NCBI GenBank assembly: GCA_963691655.1
Contig: OY829328.1
Coordinates: 30,275,890 to 30,339,889, forward strand
Reading direction: 5' to 3'
DNA length: 64,000 bases
DNA from: Toxonevra muliebris
Taxonomy: Eukaryota; Arthropoda; Insecta; Diptera; Pallopteridae
The notes under the pieces were generated by a model, which worked only from the letters and a program-made list of their open reading frames with translations, had not been told where the DNA came from and searched no databases. The translations under genes and the position numbers were made by a program. The number at the start of each line of letters is the position of its first letter. Positions within the stretch are counted from its first letter, which is position 1. Below are positions 43,800-56,766 of the stretch, one piece after another.

Positions 43800-46715
43800 A
43801 ATCTCAATCATTGCGCTGCTGCTCAGGGCCTTCTATGGCAAAACAAAACGGAGCTAAAAATCGATATAGCGATACTAGCGGAACCATACACAGACGTGAA
43901 TTCACACAGTTTATTGTCGGACGATATAGACGATCGGAGATAAAACAGCCCAGAGCGAAATGGCGGTGAAAGAGCCAGTCTACACATGGGCAAAACTGGA
44001 TGGGATATATCTTTTCAGCTGTTACGCACCTCCTAGCTGGACAATCGTCGAATTCGAAGATATGATGGCATCACTCACGACGGAAGCGCAGGGTAAGCAC
44101 CCGATTATCATTATTGGTGACTTCAACGCATGGTACAAGACTTGGGGCAACATTCGTGCTAAAAAACAGATTTTTTCCTGCTTTTCTAGGTCAAAGAGCA
44201 ATAATCAATGAGTAAGTATGTCTGTATATAAATTTCAAGTGTTAATAGTTTAATGTCTCTTGTAAAACTATTTTTTTAATTTTATAATTAATAAAGTTGC
44301 AAAATTTGTGTAGATTTCATTTAATTATTTATTATTAATCTATTTTGACCTGGTCGATTAATCGTCGAAAAATACGAGAGGTAGAGTGCTAGAAGGAAGC
44401 CTCGCAGCACTTGACCTGGTGCTGCTGAACGAGGTAGGCCGTTACACATTTGACACAGGCAGCGGCAGGTCGATCATTGATCTTGCTTTCGCTGATAGTG
44501 CAACAGCAAACAGAGTAGAGTGGAGTATCAGCGAGATATACACACACAGCGACCATCATGCAATCCTGATAAACGTAAAACAAAGGGCAGCAAGAAATGC
44601 GCCACAAGTGCGGAAGGCCCAACAAACTGGATGAAAAAGGAAGGCGTTCGACGAGGAAACTTTTAAAGTTATTTGGAGTGACGAATCGATTGACGACTAA
44701 TCAGCAGCAAACAAGACTGGACAGATAGCCAAGCTGATTAGTAAGGCTGCGATGTATCAATTCAGAGGACCTGCTTACTGGTGAACAGAGCAAATAGAGG
44801 AAACGAGGAAGCGGTGTCAGCGCGCAGAAAAGCGCAGAGAACCCGCGCCAGAGCAAACTTCGAAGCATTGCAGGAGGAACCCAAGATGGCCAGAGCAGCC
44901 CTCAAGGGATAAACACTAGCAAAAGGTGTTTCAAAGAGCTCCGTAATAGTGCGGACCTGGAGCCATGGGTCCAAGCATACAGAATGGTAATGCGGAAGTT
45001 CAGGGGACCAAGGGCACTCCAACCTACGTACCCTATACTGATGCAGCAAGTTGTGGTGACGTTATTTGCTCCACAAGAAGAACTGAAAGATATCGAGACG
45101 GATGGTATACTACAGACTGCACCATGCGTAACGAGGAACGAAATCTTATCAACTCTGCAACGAATCAACGACAACAAAGCGCCAGGTTGCAGGAATACAT
45201 GGAGACGCCTACAGGTGTGTCTGACAGCCAGTTTGGTTTTCTCAAGGGACGGTCTACGGTGGATGTTATCCACACTATTATGGACATTGCACGGGAAGCA
45301 ACGAGCCGCAGTCAATGGCAGAATGACAGGAAAAAATACTGCGCAATTGTAATCTTGGATGTTAAAAACGCTTTCAACTGGAAGCAGATCATGCAGGCAC
45401 TGAAGAGCTACTATATGCCATTATAACTACGGCGTATTATCGGTAGCTACTTCAGCAACAGGCGACTCCTATATGACACAGATGACAGAGTCAATGAGTA
45501 TAAGGTAACAGGTGGCGTATCACAAGGCTCTGTACTGGGGCCAACACTATGGAACGCGATATACGACGGTGGACCTCCCTGCAGGCACAACGCTAGTAGG
45601 ATACGCAGATGATATTGCATTGGTGGCAGTAACAAAGAGACTGGAAGATTTACAGTTAGTCAGCAATGATGCAATTTCCCGACTGCGACGGTGGTAAACG
45701 CATAGAGGCATAAGAATTGGCAGCCCAAAAAACTGAAGTCGTGCTTTTGAGCACAAGAAATAAAAGACACATCCGATATCAAGCAGTGCTCATAAATACT
45801 AGGATGTCTTTTAAAGACCATCTTGCAGTGGTCACTAGCTAAGCGGCGAAAATAAACGGCGCACTGACACGCATAACGCCAAACATTAGAGGGACACGCG
45901 CGAGCATAAGGCAGCTTTTGCCTACTGTGATGGACTCTGTAGTGTTATATGCAGCACCCATTTGGGCAGGTGCAAAGAAGTCGCACATCAAGGAGGCGCT
46001 AGCCGTCCAAAGGCTAAGCGCATTAAGGGTATCCAGTGCTTTCCGAACAGTATCGCAAGACGCGATATGTGTCATCACTGCAAGCCATTAATGTTTCCAG
46101 AAGAAAGACCTACGGGAACATTAATGGAGGAACTTCTACGATCTATATCGGAGTGGGAGTGCTCCACAAAAGGGCAATGGATGTTTACGTTGATTCTCGA
46201 CATTGCGAATTGGTGTCAATAGAGGCACGGGGATGTAGATTTTTACATCACGCAGCTGCTAAGCGGCCATGGGTGTACCTGCATAGATTCGGACATGACG
46301 ATAACCCATACTGCCCGACATGTCCGAATGAAAATGAAAATGAAAACCCAAGGCATGTGCTATTTCATTGCGCACGCTTCGAAAACGAGAGGGAGGAGCT
46401 AAAGCAAGCCTTTGGCAGGACACCACACAGATGTGCGAATCAATGGGAAACTGGAAGACGACATGCACAGTGGCTGCGCGGATTATGATGAAGCTACGTG
46501 CCACGTTAGAGAGAGAAGGAGAACAGAACAGCAGGAACAGATTGCGAACTCAACTGCTAGATCCACCCTCGCAAAGTAATACCTACGGGTAGTCTCGCGG
46601 GGAGAGTGAGCGACGACCAAGGAGGTGGTTTTAGTCGGTAGGAATCCGACATAACTGAAGAGCAGCAGGTCTGCGGTATCTATGAAGATTTCCACCTTCC
46701 AACGAACAAAAAAAA
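43800..46715 (+). mobile_element. R1-like LINE, degenerate, with an insertion
   Basis: The endonuclease begins near 43855 (KIDIAILAEPYTDV) and continues FSCYAPPSWTIVEFEDM and IIIIGDFNAWYKTWGN, then LDLVLLNEVGRYTFDTGSGR and HSDHHAILINV, the R1-clade pattern. Polymerase: NDNKAPG, QFGFLKGRSTVDVIHTIMDI, GGVSQGSVLGPTLWNAIYD (near 45515-45570) and GYADDIALVAV (near 45600). C-terminal: YCPTCPNENENENPRHVLFH at about 46306-46365, the CCHC finger of R1 elements. It has several frameshifts, a gap in the early polymerase near 45190 and a 212-bp insertion at 44162. No 28S rDNA flank is seen, so it is not an rDNA copy. Confidence 0.85.
44162..44373. mobile_element. Short element inserted in the R1-like LINE
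   Basis: It interrupts the endonuclease between DFNAWYKTWGN and RGRVLEGSLAAL. It is a shorter relative of 42984-43289. Its borders fall in A-runs, so a target duplication cannot be resolved. It has no ORF. Confidence 0.8.
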
Positions 46716-48096
46716 AACCACTCGGCCTTCCTGAAAAAAAATACGGGCTACAGCCCTGGTTTAAACGATTCTTAAAATGTTTTAGTCGTTTCAAATATCA
46801 AAATCCTTGACTCTCCTATTTGAAAAAAAAATGGAAAATGCTCATTTAAATTGTAACAAAATACTGCAATAAATAAACAACCAAACAAACAGACAGACAC
46901 TCATCACTTTAACTTTATTGAACTCATACATGAATACTACATCAGAACAAAAAATGTAAACCAAGATTTTATTTCAGCGCGTCTTTATGATGAATGCATG
47001 AACAACTTTTAACCTCTTTTTTATGCATCATACACGAACAGTATTTCTATGCTACATTTTTTTTACTGCTTGAATTTTCCATGCATTTAGTACAAATTTT
47101 CTTTTATAATCGTAATAAAGTTGATTTATACTGGTTTGAGCGATTCCTATAAACATTTTGCCTACACAAGAGAAAATTCAACTCAATTGCATAAAGTTCA
47201 AAAGAGTGGAAATGGTAGCGAAAATGCACACACGTGCACACGCTGAATTGAATTGAGCCAATCTGCCATGAATTACCAATGCTCTATACATCTACTCGTT
47301 TATATACAAATTGTTTCAAATAGCTTTTAGTTTTAAATAAGAAAAATGAAAATAAAAAAGTTTTCAAATGAATATTTTTGCTTTTGCATACAAAAACCTA
47401 AGGTAAAAGTTTATTACATTGAAGTTGAATAAGTTAAAGAAATTGTAGTTTTACTTTCGTGTCCATATGTAATTTATAATGAATTATTAATTTGACAGCT
47501 TCATTGAGAAGTCTATTAGAATATTATAGAATTTTCTTTTAGAATATTATAACATTTTTTGACTTTTGCTGTAAAACTGTTTACAAGATATACAGGGTGA
47601 ATTATAAAACATTAAGCCATTTTGGAACAAGTTCCAGAATCCTTGGCCCAACTTTGAAAATGGTTAAAATATCAGTAAGGGGGGTGCGGTTAAACCCGTT
47701 AGGGGAACTTGCCATTTTTAAAGTGGCACTTATAAAATACTGAATCGTCGTGAGATCGTTTTCAGAATATTAATATATTCTGTCCGATTACAAAACAAAT
47801 TTAACAAAGGACAACTCAAAGTTTTTATTGGTTATTAATTTTAATAACGTAATTTTTTATTAAACGCTTTAACACTTTAATTTTTTTTCTTACAAAAATG
47901 CTTTAGTGTTTTTTATTTTGCTTATTTTAAGGGCTTTTTCACAATTTTAAACACTTGTTTTAGTACTTGTTTGTACCTTTTATCGTCTAATCTTCCGTTT
48001 ACCGAAAAAAATCAATTCAATAAATTTTTACCTTTTCTTTTTTTTTTTGTTTTGCTTTATATAGATAAAAACGCATAAACTTAAACTCCAAATATG
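46716..48096. other. AT-rich DNA, minor repeats
   Basis: GGGCTACAGCCCTGG near 46744-46758 resembles a DNA-transposon end. About 47595-47760 (GGGTGAATTATAAAACATTA and after) is probably another old repeat. No gene. Confidence 0.35.
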
Positions 48097-48388
48097 ACAA
48101 CGCTCGATTGTCTAGTGGATAGTGCACTAGACTTTCATTTAGAAAGTTGCGGGTTCGATTCCCGTCTTGGTCTGGTGGTTAATTCTCATAAACTTCTTAT
48201 ATTCACTATCGATATGAAGTGGATGAGAATTATTAGAATGTGTATAAGTACACACCTTGATTGGTAATGGCAAAACCACCGAGCTGATAAAAAATTGCCA
48301 CACAGCCGTTCGGAATCGGCGTTAAACTGTAGGTCCTACCATCGCCACTGTGGTCTAGTGGCAGAGTGCCAGACTCTTATCTCTATAA
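48097..48388 (+). mobile_element. tRNA-derived SINE, second copy type
   Basis: A-box-like TGTCTAGTGGATAGTG (48110-48125) and B box GGTTCGATTCC (48152-48162). The body (TTGGTAATGGCAAAACCACC; GCCGTTCGGAATCGGCGTTA; TGTAGGTCC) matches the core of the SINE at 3626 with many changes. A second A-box-like TGTGGTCTAGTGGCAGAGTG near 48350 suggests a dimer or a second insertion. It cannot be a tRNA gene: the acceptor stem does not pair. Confidence 0.75.
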
Positions 48389-50214
48389 ACAAAAATTTTG
48401 CTTAAAAAATTTTAATATTTTCAAAGATATTTGCTTACATACATATTCTTTAAATTTTTGTAAATAATTTTGCTAGCTCTAATGATAAGATATAAATATT
48501 CGGAATATGCAAAAGCAATTTATTTGGCAAGCGTTTATTAAATATCTCTACGCCTTTGATATTAATATTTAATATCTACATTTATGCATGAAAATGAAAA
48601 TATGCTATCAACTTTTGAAAAATGTTTGTTAATGTAAATAACCATAATTAATATTGACATACACACATAAACTATCAATGTCTATCTAAACTTGTACTAA
48701 AGCGAACAAGCTCATGTACCCAAGAGTATAGCATCATTATCATCATCAAGATAAGTTAGGAAATATGTGTGTATGTAAAGAGATAATTTAAAAAGTTTTA
48801 AATTCAAAGCTTAATGCTTGCGTTAGTTGACAAGTTGACGTAGTTACACTTATACGAAAATATTTTTTAGTTACATATAATTTTAGTTTTCATAAGAGTA
48901 TGTAGTACCAACCCAACAAACCATTTTGTTCGAAAATGAAACTTTTTAGTTACAAATAAATATGCATGCATAAACAGTTTATGATAGACTATTAAACTAT
49001 TAGTAAGTGGCAATTGACTTGAGTAATCCTAAGTAACCATAATTTCGGTACAAAAAGTTTCTATCAAGCCACATTAAAATTCGGGCGTCAAAGGGTTAAG
49101 ATGTGTCACTTTTTTTAAATGAAATGCGTGAGAAATTTTTTAAAATAACCTCGCAGGCTTTAAAGAAATAACAGATTAAAAAAATACCATTTACACGGTG
49201 CAACAGCGTAGTTTGACTTTGTGAAGTCATTTTTCCAAGATTAAGGGGCTGGAGAGTGTTCTGATGGTTTAGGAGACCCCCCCCCCCCCCCCATACTTTT
49301 TGATAAGCAAACTTTTTCCCAAACACACTATAATACTTTTATAATTCCTTTAGCCTGTAGGCAAAATTGTTCTAAACTCTACTTTGATGGAGGATTCTAA
49401 ACAACTTTTCTATAGACACTAAAAACTATAAGACATAAATGAAGAATCTCATGGAATAGTCTTAATAAAGCCATTTCATGATTTCATGTACCGTTATCCG
49501 AAAACCTGACGTGATGGAACAAAATGGTCTTCAGATTCGAGTTCAGCGACCCCACATTACTCAAAAATATATATCAAATCGCCAGTCCGATGGAAAAAAC
49601 TCAATTTTGTGGCACAGTGTTATTCTGACTAAAAGTTTTTACGTTCAATATTTTCAATAGAATACATTTACCAAACCTTAATTTTTTCAAAAATTCATTT
49701 AAAAAAATATCACAATCTACTAGAACAAGGTTTTAACCACCGCCCCCTCCCCCTTCCCCCCCCCCCCCCCTTCAGATCCTCATAACCAGCAAAACGGATA
49801 TGTCCTTTTTTTTACGTTTTGTTAGTATTATCTGTTTCTTGGTTTGTTGGGTATTTACTAGTTTTGTATGTATACATGAATATGTACATACTGTGGACAG
49901 GGAAATATAGTGAAATTAAACTCTGAACAGATTTCAGTAGTTGTATGTAATGCATAATGCATACAGTTTTATGCAATTTATTTTTCGGCTCGCTTCACAA
50001 ATTTGAATTGCGAGCAAGTTACTGGACTCATCTTTTGATTTTGGATTTACTAATTAGACATATATATGTATAATCGTGCATAAATTACGCTTAAAATTAG
50101 ATTTTTCATCTTATTTGTCAGACTATGACAACTGAAGACGTGAACTGAATTTAAATAAAATTGTCCTGAAGTTGTAATAAAATTGTCATTAATCTAAAAA
50201 GGTTAAAATTTTAT
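48389..50214. other. AT-rich DNA with poly-C runs
   Basis: C16 at 49277-49292 and C15 at 49756-49770. GGGCGTCAAAGGGTTAA at 49083-49099 looks like the right end of a TTAA-flanked element. No gene. Confidence 0.45.
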
Positions 50215-51760
50215 TATAAACTAGCTGACCCGGCAGACGTTGTTCTGCTTTTTCTACGAAGAAGCGAGAAAATTGAAGTTTATTTCAATAAAGAGAATGA
50301 AGTTTCTTGGCGTTTAAAATTGAACATTGGTAATGACAATTCAAGCTTAAAGGACGTACATTGAGACAACAAATGAGGCATCAAAATTGGCATTTTTAAA
50401 ACTATTTAATTTGCAAAAGAATATGAAAGACCGTTCTAGAAGTTATATCTAATTCCAAAAGCTATTTAAAAATATGGATCCATTTGCTATTTATTATAAA
50501 AATAGAATATATAACAGCGCCACCTATCGGATTTTGACATAGCTAGGCAGGTTTTTGAGATATTTCATAAATTAGTAGAAAAAATAGTAAAAAATAACAA
50601 TAATAAAAAATAAAAGTAGAAAAAACAGTGAAAAAGTAGTAGAAAATAACAATAAATTATAGAAAAATGTAGTAAAAAGTGGTAAAAAGTATAAGTAGAT
50701 AAAGTAGTAAAAAAGTAGTCGAATATAAGACGAAAATGTTGGAAAAAATAAATTAAAAGAGTAGTAGAAAATAGAAGTAAGTAGAGCATGGTGCAACACC
50801 CACTAATCCAAAAAACTTAGAGAATTTTTTAAACCCGGTATTAACAAATAATACTTCCATACTAAGATATCCCGTAATGAAAATTCAGGGTATATGGAAG
50901 GTGTCACACCCCCTTTGTCAACCCACCCACATTTTTATTGTAACATGGCCTTGTTAATTCACGTTCTTTTACCAAATTTCTGTACTGTGCTATAAATTTT
51001 TGTAAAGAAGTAGTAATAAGGTAACAGAAAAATAGTTAAACATAGTAGTACAAAAATAGTAAAAATGAAGTAGAAAGAGTGGTAGAAATAATAGTAAAAA
51101 ATAATAGTAAAAAAAACTGTAAAAAAGTAGTAAAAAATAGTATTGAAAAATAGTAGAAAGTAGTAGTAGTAAATGAGAAAAAATGTATTAAAAAAGTAGT
51201 AGAAAAAAAGTACTAAAATAGTAGTGGAAAATATTGGTTGAAAAAGTAGTAAAAAATAAGAATAATTTTGCAAAAAAAAAGAGTTAAACGTAATAGAAAA
51301 TAGTAGTAGAAATAGTAGTAGAATTAGTAGTAGAAATAGTAGTAGAAAATAAAAGTGAAGCATGGTGCCACACCCACTAATCCAACAAACTGAAAGAATT
51401 TAAACTTTAATACCGTACCATAAATGCCTCCTAAGATATCTCATAATGGAAATTCAGGTTATATGGAAGATGCCACACTTCCTTTGTCAATCCCACCCAT
51501 ATTTTTGTTGTAGCATGGCATTGTCAATTCTCGTTATTGTACCAAATTTCTATACTGTGCTATAAATGGTTCTTGAGATATACCCAAAAAATTATTAGGA
51601 TTGTATGGGAAGTGCCGCTCCCACTTTACTAAAAGCCGTTATGAATAGCTATGATCCATCCTCCGGCCTAAAAAAATATACTCTAGAAATATGACTTCAA
51701 TCGGTCTAGTCGTTCAGAAGTTACACACAAAACTCTACGATTATATATGAAAAGATTGTG
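50215..51760 (+). repeat. Dispersed arthropod-type repeat with duplicated module
   Basis: Starts with CTAGCTGACCCGGCAGACGT, a sequence I recall as very common in arthropod genomes (class not certain), and ends near 51750 with TCAATCGGTCTAGTCGTTCA. Inside, two related modules (50786-50998 and 51360-51567) are each preceded by an A-rich array of AGTAGAAAA-like units (50570-50785 and 51003-51359). Open frames on the minus strand are artefacts of the T-rich arrays. Confidence 0.7.
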
Positions 51761-54700
51761 AGAAGTTGTTTGCATTTTTAGAAAATTTTCCATACTTTCA
51801 GGATCTAATAAAATAGTAATTTTGATCAAAAAGAGTGAAATATCTGTGGGAAGGGAACAAGATGACCCTGCTAGGAAGGCAACCCGGAGTGAACGAATGT
51901 ACTAACATCCTACTAGAAAGGCAACCCAGACAAAACAAATGTACTAAAACGAACGGAAAAGCTCTCATTCGTGTAGCTTCGGAGTTGGAGTTGTTTTTTA
52001 TATAGTTTTCACCGCAAAATTTGAGAAAAAATCATCTTAAATTAAAGAAGGAAAAAAAGTTTCGTCAGGTAATTAACGAATGGCGAGTGAATTCAATGTT
52101 TTTGAAAAAATTATTTTTTGACCGAATGCCGGCTGTTGAAATTTAAAAAACAACTTTTGGCAAAAAAATTGGAATTAAATTGTGAATTTAATAAATGTCG
52201 TTATCGTTTATTTAGAAGGATCCATCAAATACGTCATTTCATTCACTTGCGGATCCTAAATAGGGATGGGGAAACCAATGGTTTTCGACTCGCTATTTTT
52301 AGAACAAGCCTGCAAGCCATGATATTGCCCACCCCCCCCCCCCCCTCCCCCTAACAAAAATCCTGGCTACGGCCCTGTATTACACGAATAGTACAAAGTG
52401 TGTAATGCGTAAAAAGAACTCATTTTAGTTTTACATTCACAAATAAAAACTCAAACTTAATTTAATACTCAATTTAACATCTGTAGAATGGTATCAAATT
52501 TGTCTCGGCTTCAGGATTTTATCAATTTTTGTCAATGATAGTATATGTAACTATATATTATACAGAAGCATTAAATATTATTATTATTTATTCAGTCTTA
52601 AAATTAATTTTAAAACCAACTTCAGATTAAGCACTGGCTGCTGGGGCTATCAGCTTTCATAATATCATCTCAAGCAATAATCTTATAAATAGACGAGAAT
52701 ACCTAATCCACGGGAAATGCTGTATTTTTTTCGACTTGTGAGGTAAAGAAAAAAATTAAAAAATATTGATTTTACTTTGCAAAATCTCCTACTATAACTT
52801 CGTATTTGTATTCATGGTAGAAAGTAAAAGGGAATATAGAAAATGAAAATGTTATGATTTCTAAGAAAATTCAATGCTATATCAATCTAAAATTTTAAAG
52901 AAAATCGAATTATTCGTTTTCTTTTTTTTTATTATCTCTTTGCTGTATGAGTTTTTAACAAAGTTTTATGAAACAAAAGTTTTAAAATACGATGCTTCTG
53001 AAATATATAACATTTTTGTTTCCCCCCGGCAATAAAAGCGGTGAAATGCAAATAGGTGGAGACATCCAGTTCTTTGTATTACAACAGAATGATGTCTAGA
53101 GTTAAGAAATACACACTCATCATTTTATAAATTATTAATGATAATTACCAGGCTTACTAACAAATATAATACCGCAACTACATTTGGGCCGCCTCATAAA
53201 AAGTAAATCCACTAAAAACCAAGAGCATGAGTATATGTTCTAGCAAGAGCAACAACAGTTTCAAATAAATGTAGCATCGAAAACGTCTCGTCGTTTGGGC
53301 AGAGTAATAATTACAGATGACAGATATCGTGAATATGATATCGAATGAAAAATGAACCTTAGCTCAGCTCAGCACTAATACCAGGCTAAGAATATTCCAG
53401 ACTAATTCTCTCTTTCATCTTTCCTCTTGTCTACATTGTGGCTGTGATCTTTCATAATTGTGATCTTTCATAATTGCTTGAGGATGAAAAATGAAAATGG
53501 AAAAGCAGAACGAGAGAACAAAATCGTTATTATATTCTAGAGAGAACTACCAATATTTTTCTTGTTTTTATTCAGAAACATGCATAAAGAATCTAAGAAT
53601 ATTACTGCGGACTTGCTAATATTCTTCTCAAAAGCAAATATTCTTCAGGAATATCTTTAAAAATTATCTACAAATATCTAAACCACACTAGGCTTTATGA
53701 CATTTAAACGCCACAATGCAGGTATCGGCATCTATTAAAGACTCACTTTGCAAACTAACCAAATAGATTTCATAGATTTGTACAAGTGTTAGCTGATAGC
53801 AATACATTATCTTCAAAGTTTTAAAATCAGGTCTCTTGGTTTCGCAACAGTAGTTCACTGACACTTAGAAAGTATTAAGAATTATTTTTATTAAAAGCAA
53901 AAAGGTTAAAGTTTGAGCTCACTTCACTTAACTTAGTTTAACTTCCAAAAGAGCTGACAAAAATAATTTGAGCATATCAAAAATAAACTTAAAGGTAAAG
54001 TTTTGTTAACAAAATGCAAACATTTCGTGTGATGATAAAAGTTGAAAGTGCTTTTTGGAGCGTGATTCAAATCCATTTAAAGTTATTAAAATATTTAAAA
54101 GTAAGATTGAAAAACCGCAATCAATAAAAGTAATCAATAGAAAGAGAAACTTATGTTACTGCCATTGAAAGGCAATTTATTCCACACTTTTTTCTTTGTC
54201 GCTATAGTGTGTGTATGCCCAAAGGAAACAAAAACCACAAAATAAATCAGCTAGAAAGTAAAAAATAAAGCTATTGAGTGATACTCTATCCATATGTATT
54301 TTTTTAGTTTGTAAGAAGCTCAATTTATGCAAATAAAATGTATAAAAAATTCATTCGAATTTTTTTAGTTTGCTTAAAAAAATTTCTAGAGAGCTTAACT
54401 TATCTGCTTAAGCAAATTTCCCTGCTACTTCTACTGCTGCTGCGTTTGAAATTTTCTGTATTTTTTGTCTACTTGACTTCAAAACAACAAAGCGTGAACA
54501 AAGAAAGCTTTCACTTGTTATGAAATAAAGTTATTGACTACACACGAAATGCAGTAGCAAGTTAAATCCTTTTCGTTTTTGAGTGGCAAAATTGAAAACT
54601 ATTTTTTGTGTATAAAGAAAAACCAGAATGTAATGCATGCACAAAGTAACAGTTGGTGGTAGGTAACTTTTTAATGAATTTGCAACAAAAAAGTTTGTGT

Positions 54701-55239
54701 ATTTCATTCATCATTCAAATACCACCAACTGTTTCTGAGAATTCTATGCATAGTGATGAAATATGGTTATTTTTTCCAGAGAATTTGAAAAATAATAAAA
54801 TATTTAATATTCAGCAAAACAGAAATAATCAAATACATACAGTTGCAGTATCTGTCATTTGCCAGTCATCCCTTCCTTCCAACATTTCATTTCATCAATC
54901 AAATCTTGTTTATTGGAAAATAGAGTTTGTATTGAAATTGATGGCAGTACTCAACTTTGCATAATTATGTATTTGTGGACACTGCCGTCGTACCTTAGGC
55001 GAATCCCATAGGATTTTTTCTTCTATATTGATACCTTTACCTAAAGAGAGAGCCACTGTAAATTTTTAGTTAAGTTTTCCCTTTCACTCTTCTCTTTTTT
55101 GCTAAAGATTTTTATACAAATATAAAAACAATGGAGCATGAAATCATATTCACTCTTGGCAATACTTTCGTTTCCATCAAAGCCATTAAAGGCTAACCAC
55201 AAAAGTCGACCCTTCTTTGGTCCCTGGTAATCGAGGAAC
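51761..55239. other. AT-rich DNA; small duplication and transposon end
   Basis: 51867-51947 holds two 39-bp near-copies 42 bp apart. 52329-52377 is a poly-C tract followed by ATCCTGGCTACGGCCCTG, a transposon-like end. 52380-55239 is otherwise unassigned. Confidence 0.4.
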
Positions 55240-56766
55240 TCTGAGCTAAAATAGATGATCATGGTTACGAATATGCAGATGATCTAGCTATTATTGCCTC
55301 TGGAAAGTTTGATTCAACCGTTACAAAAGTAATCAAATCAGCTCTTAAACTGGTTCTTGATTAGTGCGTCAAAGAGGATTTATCAACTAACCTCAATAAA
55401 GCTATTTTTGTTCTCTTCTCTAGAAGATACAAACTGGACCTTGGTCACATATCTATCCACAACATGTTTGTTGAATACTCTGACGAAGTTAAATACTTGG
55501 GTATCATACTCTATAAAAGACTTAGATGGAGCTCTCACCTCAATAAGGTTTCCGCAAAAGTCACTAGGGCCTTTTGGCTTGCAGACAACTCTTTGGCAAG
55601 ACCTGGTGTCTTATCCACAAGATGATTATACGATAGTTAGGCCAATTGTAGCATATGCTGCATTAATGTGGTGGCCTAATAAACTTAATAAGCACCAAAG
55701 GATTGCCTGTCTCTCAATCACAGGGGCTATACGAACTTATCCCACTCCTGCAATTGAGATGTAGATCGGAATTGCATTTCTGCACATCTTCATAAAGAAG
55801 ATAACTGCAATTACTGCCTTGAAGATGCAAGTCTCATCCAACTTACTAAGAGCTTCCACCGGTTATTTATCCATTCTAAGTAAAATTCTTAATACCCTAA
55901 TCTGCTCTGTGTCAAACTATATGATTAGGGATTTAAATTTTGGCCGGAAAGGTCCGATTAGAATGCCCAATTCCCCAAATTTGGTCACTTTGCACTCAAT
56001 TGGTATACTGAGGGCTAGAAAACCGATTGTGCTGCTGGCGTTGTTAGGCCAACCACTCGAATCTCAGTTCCACTGGGCACTTGGCCTAGTGTTTTTTAAT
56101 CCGAATTATACGTAATTGAGACATGTGCCAGAATTAACCTAAATAAAGGTCTAAAAGGTGCTAAGATTTTAATCTTCTCTGACAGCTAAGCGGCTCTCAA
56201 GGCACTTTCATCATGATGCTTTACTTCGAAGCTATTAAAGTAATATCTTAACATTCAGCAGGAGTTGTCTACCCATAACAAAGTCACGCTTTGTTAGTTA
56301 CCAGGTCACTGTGACATTATAGGTAATGTAGCTGCTGAAAAGCTTGCTAGGAAAGGTTCAACGGCTTTACATACAGGCCCCAATCCACTCTGTGGAACCG
56401 GCTGGACTAGTTCCAAATCGATCATTGAGGCGTGGGCGATGGATGAATGCCTATCTTATTGCCATTCCGTTCAAGGACTTAGTCAGGCAAAGAAGGTTGT
56501 TCCTCCACTCACACTCACCAAATCCCTGAACTTAAATAAAACAGATCTCAGATAATTGGGTCTGTCACATAAGACAGAGTGTCGTCTATGTATGGAGGAT
56601 GATGAGATGACATTTCACATTCTGGGTGAATGTTCAGCCTTGCCTTGGCAAAGAAAGGATATTTTGAGCACACCGTTTCTATAACGAACCAAATCGAAAC
56701 CTCTTCCACAAAAGATGTTCCAGCCTTAATTAGGATTAGTCACTTGATAAGTTCGAGTAGCCCCAA
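55240..56766 (+). mobile_element. LOA-like LINE remnant (outer element of a nest)
   Basis: Broken frames give YADDLAII-like sequence near 55275, then VRPIVAYAALMWWPNKLNKH near 55635-55690, RIACLSITGAIRTYPTPAIE, then RNase H traces (FSDS near 56180; GHCDIIGNVAAEKLARKG near 56305-56355) and the C-terminal CRLCMEDDEMTFHILGECSA near 56582-56640. The WWP...ITGA block and RNase H fit LOA. Its 3' end (TCGTTT plus a TAA tail) is split off to 58508-58521 and 59556-59575 by later insertions. Confidence 0.8.

Noticed and set aside
43800..46715. rDNA-specific R1 insertion
   Set aside because: The clade pattern is R1-like, but no 28S rDNA sequence flanks it.
48097..48175. Possible tRNA gene
   Set aside because: A and B boxes are present, but the acceptor stem does not pair and the body continues into a SINE core.
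50565..51363. Phe/Leu/Tyr-rich minus-strand ORFs resembling membrane proteins
   Set aside because: They are products of T-rich simple-sequence arrays within a repeat.
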